From NCBI GenBank assembly GCA_964620595.1, contig CAZUHP010000008.1, forward strand, positions 28,574 through 92,573: DNA of 64,000 bases, read 5' to 3'. The first letter of the stretch is position 1, and every line of letters starts with the position of its first letter. This document shows positions 16,722 through 23,676 of the stretch, piece after piece. The notes below the pieces were generated by a model, which did no database searches, was not told where the DNA came from, and saw only the letters and a program-made list of their open reading frames with translations. The translations under genes and the position numbers were made by a program. Source of the DNA: Desulfocarbo sp964620595. Lineage in GTDB: Bacteria > Desulfobacterota > Desulfarculia > Desulfarculales > Desulfarculaceae.

Positions 16722-19700
16722 ATGAGCGAGAGAAAACCGGTGGTGGTCCTGGATCCGGGCCATGGCGGCGACGTCGAGGTGGGCGGGTCCCGGCCCGACA
16801 GCGATCCCAGCAGCAACGGGCTGCATGAAAAGAACCTGACCCTGGACCTGGCCCGCCGGGTGGCCGCCCTCCTGGAGGGGGACGCCCGGGTGGTCCTGAC
16901 CAGGACCAGTGACGTGAACCTGGGCCTGGCGGCCAGGGCCGCGGTGGCCAGGGACAACCAGGCCGCGGTCTTCGTGTCCATCCATTTCAACGGCTGGCAC
17001 GATCCCGCGGTGAACGGCACCGAGGCCTTTGTGGCGCCGGGCGCCCCTGCGCCCAGCCGGGATTTGGCCCAGGCCCTGGCCGATGCCATATCCTCCACGG
17101 CCCGCATCTCCAACCGCGGGGTGCGCGAGCACAACTGGGGAGTCATTCGCCGCGACCGGCACCATGCCAGCACCGCAGCCTGCCTGCTGGAGGTGTCGTT
17201 CCTGTCCAACCCCCAGGAGGCCCAGCGCCTGGCCCAAGACAGTTACCGCCAGGACCTGGCCCAGGCCATTGCCGGGGCCATCCGCCGGTCGCTGGGGAGG
17301 GTGGCCGTGTCGCAATCCTTGTCGGCGGCGGCAGGCGGCGGCTACGGCCTGGCCGTGCCCGGCGGCCATGCCGACACCTGGGCGGTGAGCCTTTCGCTCC
17401 CCTCGGTGGGTGCCGATCCCCTGGACCCGGGGACCGGCGGCCGGGCCATCCACGCGGAGGCGCTGGTGCCCGCAGACCTGGTGATCATCAGCAGTCCCGA
17501 GCCGGGACGCCCGGGCGGCGAGAGCGCCCGGATGGCGCTGTATGTGGGCGAGGGCATGGTGGCCCAGGCCCACCACGGCCCGGCCGAACTGAAACCGCTC
17601 AAGGAGGTCGCCGCTCCGGCCACGGTGGTGGCGGTCCTGCGCCATCCCCAGCTCAGCGCCGAGCAGGCCGCGCGCGCGGCCCGCTGGGCCCGGGAACAGG
17701 CCGGCCGCAGCTTCACCTACCGCGGCGTGTTCCGCAACCTGCAATGCCGGCTGGACCCGCGCTCCTGGTGCAGCGCCAAGCAGGGCTCCGAGCGGGAGCG
17801 CTGCCTGGCCTGGCGGGGGGCGGTGAACCTGGGCGCCGCCACCGGGGACGGGTTGGCTTGTTCGCAACTGGTGCTGGCCGCCTATGAGCAGGCCGGGGTG
17901 CCGCTCACCGCCAGCCAGCCCAACTGGGACACTGCCGGCGACATCGCCTTGCAGCCCGCCACCGCCCTGGGCTACGTGGGCCATCTCAAGGCGCCCGGTG
18001 CGGTCACCCAGCAACTGGAGGTGCCCCTGGCCCGTGCTGCCGAAGACAGCCCCGCGACCACCAGCCGCATCCGTTTCCTGCTGCAAGCCAGCGTGGGCCG
18101 GGGCGGGACCAACAACCCCCAGGACGTGGCCGCCCTCAAGGACCGCCTGCGCGAACTGGGCTTCGATTGGCTGCGGCCCGGCCAGACCATGGACGCGGAC
18201 ACCATACAGGCCATCAAGCTGTTCCAGTCCATCGTCCAGGGCCACCAGGTGGTGCTGGGCGACGGACGGGTGGACGTGCCCGGGCCTACCTACCGCTGGC
18301 TGCAGGACAGCAACGCTCCCCGCTGGCAGACCATGCCCACCGGCTCCCGGGCCGAGGGCTTCTACAACGCGGAGCTGGCTGATACCAGCGACCACCATGA
18401 CTACGGCACCAATTGGCTGGCCAACACCATCACCGCCGCCGCGGCCCACTACCGCGACAACTACCTGGGCGGCCACTCCCGGGCCGCGCTGCTCACCGTC
18501 AACGACACCAGCCTGCCCCACGGCGGCCGCACCCCGGACCATTCCGGCCACCAGACCGGCCTGTGCTGCGACCTGCGCCTGCCCCGCAAGGACGGCCGGG
18601 CGGGCGGCATCACCTGGCGCGACACCCGCAGCTACGACCAGGCCGCCGCCCGCGCCCAGCTCCAGGCCCTGCGCGCCCAACCCCTGGTCAGCCTCGTCTA
18701 CTTCAACGATCCGGTGTTGATCCGCGCCGGGCTTTGCCGCGCCTACCGCGGCCACGACAACCACATCCATTTCCAGATCCGGCCCGACCAGCAGCAAGGC
18801 ATCCAGCTCTACGACGCCGCCCCGCCGGGTGACACCGCAGTGGCCGGAGTGGAGGAGGCCCTTGCGGTCGCCGAGCGGGACCTGTTGGAGCCCGCGCCGG
18901 TGGCTGACGAACGCTTTGCCTGGCAGGACCAGGGCGGCGCCCAGGCATGGGAAATGGAGACCGGCGGGACGACGCCGGTGATGACCGTGGTGGACGGCGA
19001 CGCCCGCATCCGCACCGGTCCGCCCGAATTCGCCTGGGACCGTCCCCGGCGTATACCCCAGTACACCAAGGTGCGGGTGCTGGAGCGCCAGGGCGACTAC
19101 GCCAGGGTGGAGGGCCTGGACGGCACTGCCTACGGATGGACCGCGTACTCCAACCTGGGCACCTATTACAAGGATGATCCCGCCTTGCAGGGCGCGGCCC
19201 TGGCCCCGGCCATGCCGGTGACCATAGACAACTCTTGGCCCGCGCGGCGCCGCAGCCTGGCCGCCACCTACAACCGCCTGGGCGGGCTGATCGAGGCCCT
19301 GGCCGGCCAGCTAGGCATCGAGCCGGCCGCGGTGCTGGCGGTGTGGTACGTGGAAAGCGGGGGGCGCAGCCACACGGTGGACCACGCCCTCATCCGCTTC
19401 GAGAACCATCTGCTCTGGCGCCGGTGGGGAGCCGAGAACGCCACGGTGTTCGACCAGCACTTCCAGTTCGGCACCAGGCCCCCCCAGACCGGCCAGGGCT
19501 GCGACCGCCCCTGGCGCTGCCACAAGTTCCGGGCGGTCACCAGCGGCGAGTTCCAGAGCTTCCACGGCAACCAGACCCGGGAGTACGAGGTGCTGGCCCT
19601 GGCCAGCCGACTGGCCGGCGAGAACACCGCCTTGCAGTGCATCAGCATCGGCGGCCCCCAGATACTGGTCTCCCACTACCGCATCCTGGGCTACGGCTCG

Positions 19701-20555
19701 CCGCGCGAGATGTACGATGCCTTCCAGGCCGGCGAGCGCGCCCACGTGCTGGGCTTCTTCGACTACTGCCAGTACCACGGCCGGCGCGGCCGCATGATCC
19801 AGGCCCTGCGCGACAAGGACTGGCGCGCCGTTGCCCGGGGCTACAACGGCTCCGGCCAGGTGACCACCTATGCCGGACGCATCCAGAGCGCCTACGACGA
19901 GGCCCGCCGGTTCCTGCCCGCCGGCGGCGGGGGCAGCGCCCAATCCCTGGAGCAGGACAGCGACCCCTACCAGCGGGCCATCCGCCACTTCGGCGGCACC
20001 GTGGCGAACCCCACGGACTATCCCCACACGGTGGCCGGCTTCCAGGAGTATCTGACCGCCAGCGGGGTGCGCCACTTCACGGCCCAGGAGATGACCCGGC
20101 CCCACAACGCCGAGGCGGCCCGCCAGGCCGGCTACAGCGAGCTTTTGCCCGACTACGACTACTGGCCCCGGGGTGCGGCCCTGGCGCTCATTGCCGACCA
20201 GATCCGCGACCTGTTGGGCGAGGCGGTGGTGATGCGCAACTGGTGGCGGCCCGAAGCCTATAACCGCCGGGTGGGCGGCGCGGAACACAGCGACCACCTC
20301 ACTGCCAGCGCGGTGGACTTGGACTACCGTAGTTCCCAGAGCCGCCAGCGGGCCGAGGAGTGGTTGTGGACCCAGTACCACAGCCTGGATTGGCTCCAGA
20401 TGTCCCTGGGCCTGGGCGCGCGCACCACCCACGTGGGCATCCTTTCGCCCCGCGGGCACCGCCATTGGTATTACCAGAGCCACCCCGACCACGGCGCTGG
20501 CCGCGCCCATTCCCTGGGCCAGCCTGGGGACGAGAGGGCGGGAATCGCCTTGTAG
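16722..20555 (+). CDS. Giant multi-domain murein hydrolase (amidase, papain-like, M74-like, muramidase, M15-like)
   Basis: A 1277-aa protein joining many cell-wall enzymes. Residues 1-195 are an amidase_3-type N-acetylmuramoyl-alanine amidase with zinc ligands His14, Glu36 and His88 and catalytic Glu157. Residues 235-430 resemble a permuted papain-like NlpC/P60 (YiiX-type) domain with Cys380, though the usual His of HVGIYVG appears replaced (RMALYVG). Residues 460-530 are a peptidoglycan-binding motif. Residues 545-690 match a MepA/M74-like endopeptidase (His606, His610, Asp617, HDNHIHF at 678-684). Residues 752-815 are SH3-like. Residues 845-1065 are a DUF3380-type muramidase (Glu878 in WYVESGG). 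Residues 1095-1255 are M15-like (HSDH at 1189-1192, Asp1199, His1248). There is no signal peptide. It would attack glycan and peptide bonds alike. The ATG follows GGAAGGGAG; the 153-nt gap before it holds no supported gene. Confidence 0.9.
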   Translation: MSERKPVVVLDPGHGGDVEVGGSRPDSDPSSNGLHEKNLTLDLARRVAALLEGDARVVLTRTSDVNLGLAARAAVARDNQAAVFVSIHFNGWHDPAVNGTEAFVAPGAPAPSRDLAQALADAISSTARISNRGVREHNWGVIRRDRHHASTAACLLEVSFLSNPQEAQRLAQDSYRQDLAQAIAGAIRRSLGRVAVSQSLSAAAGGGYGLAVPGGHADTWAVSLSLPSVGADPLDPGTGGRAIHAEALVPADLVIISSPEPGRPGGESARMALYVGEGMVAQAHHGPAELKPLKEVAAPATVVAVLRHPQLSAEQAARAARWAREQAGRSFTYRGVFRNLQCRLDPRSWCSAKQGSERERCLAWRGAVNLGAATGDGLACSQLVLAAYEQAGVPLTASQPNWDTAGDIALQPATALGYVGHLKAPGAVTQQLEVPLARAAEDSPATTSRIRFLLQASVGRGGTNNPQDVAALKDRLRELGFDWLRPGQTMDADTIQAIKLFQSIVQGHQVVLGDGRVDVPGPTYRWLQDSNAPRWQTMPTGSRAEGFYNAELADTSDHHDYGTNWLANTITAAAAHYRDNYLGGHSRAALLTVNDTSLPHGGRTPDHSGHQTGLCCDLRLPRKDGRAGGITWRDTRSYDQAAARAQLQALRAQPLVSLVYFNDPVLIRAGLCRAYRGHDNHIHFQIRPDQQQGIQLYDAAPPGDTAVAGVEEALAVAERDLLEPAPVADERFAWQDQGGAQAWEMETGGTTPVMTVVDGDARIRTGPPEFAWDRPRRIPQYTKVRVLERQGDYARVEGLDGTAYGWTAYSNLGTYYKDDPALQGAALAPAMPVTIDNSWPARRRSLAATYNRLGGLIEALAGQLGIEPAAVLAVWYVESGGRSHTVDHALIRFENHLLWRRWGAENATVFDQHFQFGTRPPQTGQGCDRPWRCHKFRAVTSGEFQSFHGNQTREYEVLALASRLAGENTALQCISIGGPQILVSHYRILGYGSPREMYDAFQAGERAHVLGFFDYCQYHGRRGRMIQALRDKDWRAVARGYNGSGQVTTYAGRIQSAYDEARRFLPAGGGGSAQSLEQDSDPYQRAIRHFGGTVANPTDYPHTVAGFQEYLTASGVRHFTAQEMTRPHNAEAARQAGYSELLPDYDYWPRGAALALIADQIRDLLGEAVVMRNWWRPEAYNRRVGGAEHSDHLTASAVDLDYRSSQSRQRAEEWLWTQYHSLDWLQMSLGLGARTTHVGILSPRGHRHWYYQSHPDHGAGRAHSLGQPGDERAGIAL

Positions 20556-20583
20556 TCAGGGAGACAGCGCACTCATGGAAACC

Positions 20584-20614
20584 GGCGGCGGAAGGGGCGA
20601 TCCCTTCCGCCGCC
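20584..20614. terminator. 13-bp GC-rich hairpin between convergent genes
   Basis: GGCGGCGGAAGGG pairs perfectly with CCCTTCCGCCGCC around the loop GCGAT, in the 97-bp gap between two convergent genes. No U-tract on either strand, so it could block transcription from both sides as a bidirectional structure or simply protect 3' ends. Confidence 0.6.
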
Positions 20615-20652
20615 GCTCAGGCCCCGGGGAACGGGGACAAGGGGTGGGCCTG

Positions 20653-21975
20653 CTACTCGAAGAGGCTCTGGTGCAGCACCGGCACCGCGCGGTCGATGTG
20701 CTTGTCGTCCAGCACCATGGAGAAGTTGATGCTGTCCTTGCCAAAGGAGAGCATCTCCACCGGCACCTCGGCCTCGGCCAGGGTGGTCATGACCCGGGCG
20801 CCCACCCCCTGGCGCTCGGCCAGCTTGCGGCCCACCACCACCAGCACGGTCTTGCCCGGGTGCAGCTCGCAGGTGCCGATGGCGGACAGCTCGGGCAGGG
20901 CCCTTTGCACCGGCTCCAACTCGCTGGTGGTGAGGGACACGCTGATCTCCGAGGTGGAGATCACGTCCACTACCACCCCGTGCTTGGCCAGCACCGTGAA
21001 CACCTGGGCCAGAAATCCCGCCTGGGCCAGCATGCTGGTGGTGGAGATGGTGAGCACTACCTGGTTCTCCTTGTAGGCCACGCTAGTGACCCCGTCGTGC
21101 TGGGGATCGCCCTCTTGGTTTATGATGGTGCCCGGATGCTGGGGGCGGTTGGTGTTCACCACCCGCACCGGGATGCCGCTTTCCATGGCCGGCAGGAGGG
21201 TGGAGGGATGCAGCACCCGGCCGCCGAAGCGGGCCAGCTCCGCGGCCTCGTCGAAGCGCATGAGGGGTATGTTGCGCGCCTGGGGCACCACCGAGGGGTC
21301 GGCGGTCATGACCCCGTCGGTATCGGTCCATATCTCCACCTCCTCCGCGCCCAGGGCCGCGGCCATCAGGGTGGCGGTGAGGTCGGAGCCGTTGCGGCCC
21401 ACGGTGGTTATCTCGCCGTCCGGGGTCTTGCCCACAAAGCCGGTGACCACCGGCACCACCCCCTCGGGCACCAGTTCCGCAAAGGCCTTTTGCATGCGCT
21501 CCTTGTAGTCGGGCAAGGGGCGGGCGCAGCCGAAGTTGGCGTCGGTGATAAAGCCCAGGTCCCACACGTCATAGGCCCGCGCCTCCAGGCCCTGGCGGGT
21601 GAAGAAGTCGGCGATACAGCGCACGGACATGCGCTCGCCGAAGCTGGCGACGTAGTCCAAGCTGCGGGGGCTCAGCTCGCGCACCAGGCCGATGCCGCGC
21701 AAAAGGTCGCTTATCTCCTGGTAGAGATCGGCCAGCAGGTCGGGCGGGCAGCCCAGGGATTGGGCTATCTCGGATTGCAGGTCTATCACGTCGGGCAGTT
21801 CGTACTGGCGCTGCACCGCGGCCCGGGCCGAGCGGACCAGGGCGTCGGTCATGCCCTTATGGGCCGAGCACACCACCACCGGCCGGCGGTCTGCGCGGCT
21901 CTTCACGATTTCCAGCACCTTTTCTATCTGCGCCCGGTTGGCCACCGAGCTGCCGCCGAACTTCATTACGATCAT
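20653..21975 (-). CDS. lysC: Aspartate kinase
   Basis: Phosphorylates aspartate, the first step towards Lys, Thr and Met. A 440-aa protein of the usual monofunctional length. The N-terminal kinase signature KFGGSSVA is at residues 5-12, FGERMSV lies in the kinase core and GRNGSDLTATLMAAAL is the substrate/ATP region. Two C-terminal ACT regulatory repeats run from about 310 (VLTISTTSMLAQAGFLA and later VPVEMLSFG), so feedback inhibition by Lys or Thr is expected. The GTDT-like segment IWTDTDGVMTADP is intact. Minus strand, convergent with the hydrolase operon and apparently monocistronic. The 170-bp gap beyond its start shows no clear promoter. Confidence 0.95.
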   Translation of the reverse strand: MIVMKFGGSSVANRAQIEKVLEIVKSRADRRPVVVCSAHKGMTDALVRSARAAVQRQYELPDVIDLQSEIAQSLGCPPDLLADLYQEISDLLRGIGLVRELSPRSLDYVASFGERMSVRCIADFFTRQGLEARAYDVWDLGFITDANFGCARPLPDYKERMQKAFAELVPEGVVPVVTGFVGKTPDGEITTVGRNGSDLTATLMAAALGAEEVEIWTDTDGVMTADPSVVPQARNIPLMRFDEAAELARFGGRVLHPSTLLPAMESGIPVRVVNTNRPQHPGTIINQEGDPQHDGVTSVAYKENQVVLTISTTSMLAQAGFLAQVFTVLAKHGVVVDVISTSEISVSLTTSELEPVQRALPELSAIGTCELHPGKTVLVVVGRKLAERQGVGARVMTTLAEAEVPVEMLSFGKDSINFSMVLDDKHIDRAVPVLHQSLFE

Positions 21976-22145
21976 GGCTCTTACCCCATGGCAGTGTTTG
22001 GGTTGGCGTCAACCGCCTCCGGCCGGTGACGGCCCGGCCGGAGTCCAAAGGAATTCTCGCCGGAGAGCGGCCCCAAGTAAAGAGGGGCCCCCAAAAAAAG
22101 ATCGCTTCGTGCCAAGGATCGCGGCCGGGCCTGCCGGTCCGGCTT

Positions 22146-23600
22146 TCAGGACACCTCCTGGCGCCAGCGCTTGAGCACCTGTCGGTCCTCGGCGGAGATG
22201 GCGGTTATGCGCAGGCGGTGCACCGGCCCCCGGGGGCTGGCCTCCACCTCCAGCACCTTGGCGTAGATGTCGCCAAAGCAGTGGGCCTCGGCGCAAAGGT
22301 CTATGTGCAGCTTCAGGTTGTCCCCAGGCGCCAGCTCTTCCTTCAGGCGCACCGCCAAGAGGCTCTTGCCCAGGGCCAGGCTGGTGCCGGGGATGGCCCT
22401 TGCGGAGACCTCCTTGTCTTCCACCAGCCAGGCGGTGACCGGCATCTCCAGGGGCACCAGCTCGCTGGCCTGGGGCTCGGCCGGCAGGCGGAGATTGTAG
22501 GGCGGGCCCATGGCCAGCACCGGGTGGCTCACCACGGGCTGGCTGAAGCCTTTCATCATGTGGGTCCGGGCCGGAGCCGTGGTCACCAGGTCCCTCACGG
22601 CCTCATAGGTGGCCTGGCCGATCACCACCTGGCCGCCCACGGTGGTGGACTCCAGGCGCGCCGCCATGCTCACCGGCGCGCCCACCACTCCGTACTTGAG
22701 GCGCTGCTCCGAGCCGATGTTGCCCACCAGCACGGTGCCGGTATTCACGGCGATGCCCATCTCCAGGGGCTCGCTCATCTCCTGGTTCAGCTCGGCCAGG
22801 GCGTTCTGCATGGCCAAGGCACAGGCCACCGCCCGGGCCGGGTCGTCGGGCTGGGGCCGGGGCATGCCGAACACGACCAGGATGGCGTCGCCGATGAACT
22901 CGTCGATCACCCCGTCGTAGGAAAGGATGACCCGGCTCATGCGGTCCAGGTAGCGGTTGATCAGCTCCATCATGTCTTCGGGGTCGCGGTCTGCGACCAG
23001 GGTGGTGAATCCCCGCAGGTCGGCCATGAGGATGGTGACCTCCTGGCGCCGGCCGCCCAGATGGAGGCCGTGGGGCGAAGAGAGTATCTCGTCCACCACC
23101 TTGTCCGAGAGATAGCGGCCAAAGGTTTTCTTGATGAAGTTCACCAGGCGCAGGCGCTCGTCCGCGATGCGGGTGATGGTGGCCACCATGCGCCGCCGGC
23201 TGTCGGCGATCTCCCTTATCTCCTTGGGCACCCGCGCGGGCAGCTCCACCTCGCGGCCGGCCGGATCGTCGTTCTCCAGCTTGCGGTTGGCCTCGGCAAT
23301 GGCCTCCAGGGGGGCGATGATGCGCTCTTTCAGGAACACCGAGAGGGTGAGCCACATGAAGAGGATGATCACCGCCACCAGCAGCATGATGCGCACCGCA
23401 TACCACAGGAGTTCCTCCCCGGCGGCGCCGTGGAACCAGGCCCGGTAGGCCACCGAGCCCAGCAGCAGGATCGCCTCGATGATGAGGATGCGCCAGAAGA
23501 CTCCGCCCAGGAGAACCTGCTTGACCCCGCGCGCCCGCGGGCGCGGGCCGGCGGCCGGCTCTGGGGAAGGAGAAGATGTTTCCGTCTGGGGAGCGTCCAT
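22146..23600 (-). CDS. Class III adenylate/guanylate cyclase with HAMP-like linker and PilZ-like C terminus
   Basis: A 484-aa inner-membrane protein. Two hydrophobic helices (about 35-55 and 68-88) flank a very short periplasmic loop. A HAMP-like linker (ERIIAPLEAIAEANRKLEND) leads to the cyclase domain at about 180-360. Metal-binding Asp residues are present in MADLRGFTTL and FIGDAILVVFG. The substrate-selecting Lys position reads Glu (DEFIGD), and the transition-state Asn of the VN-x-A-x-R motif is Ser (VSMAAR), so product and activity are uncertain. The last 110 residues resemble a PilZ domain but lack an obvious RxxxR motif. A G/C-run gap of 76 bp separates it from the upstream hybrid kinase, possibly the same transcript. 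Confidence 0.85.
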   Translation of the reverse strand: MDAPQTETSSPSPEPAAGPRPRARGVKQVLLGGVFWRILIIEAILLLGSVAYRAWFHGAAGEELLWYAVRIMLLVAVIILFMWLTLSVFLKERIIAPLEAIAEANRKLENDDPAGREVELPARVPKEIREIADSRRRMVATITRIADERLRLVNFIKKTFGRYLSDKVVDEILSSPHGLHLGGRRQEVTILMADLRGFTTLVADRDPEDMMELINRYLDRMSRVILSYDGVIDEFIGDAILVVFGMPRPQPDDPARAVACALAMQNALAELNQEMSEPLEMGIAVNTGTVLVGNIGSEQRLKYGVVGAPVSMAARLESTTVGGQVVIGQATYEAVRDLVTTAPARTHMMKGFSQPVVSHPVLAMGPPYNLRLPAEPQASELVPLEMPVTAWLVEDKEVSARAIPGTSLALGKSLLAVRLKEELAPGDNLKLHIDLCAEAHCFGDIYAKVLEVEASPRGPVHRLRITAISAEDRQVLKRWRQEVS

Positions 23601-23676
23601 GGAGCCTCGCGGAGTGTCGGGTCTATCCTGGCCGGGGGCAGGCCGGGGGGGGGCGGGGGCGGGCGGGGGGGGGGCC

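Noticed and set aside
14760..18797. Very long minus-strand open frame of about 1345 codons opposite P3, P4 and the hydrolase
   Set aside because: It lies antisense to genes with clear domains and catalytic residues, has low-complexity Gly/Ala/His composition and no family features. Long antisense frames are expected at this GC content.
1927..20555. Phage, tailocin or contractile injection system
   Set aside because: No sheath, tube, baseplate, spike, assembly ATPase, portal, capsid or terminase feature was found in any product; only hydrolases are shared with such systems.
16722..20555. Ordinary phage endolysin lysis cassette
   Set aside because: There is no holin or spanin gene, and the enzyme is far larger than phage endolysins and sits behind a sigma-54 promoter with dedicated activator.
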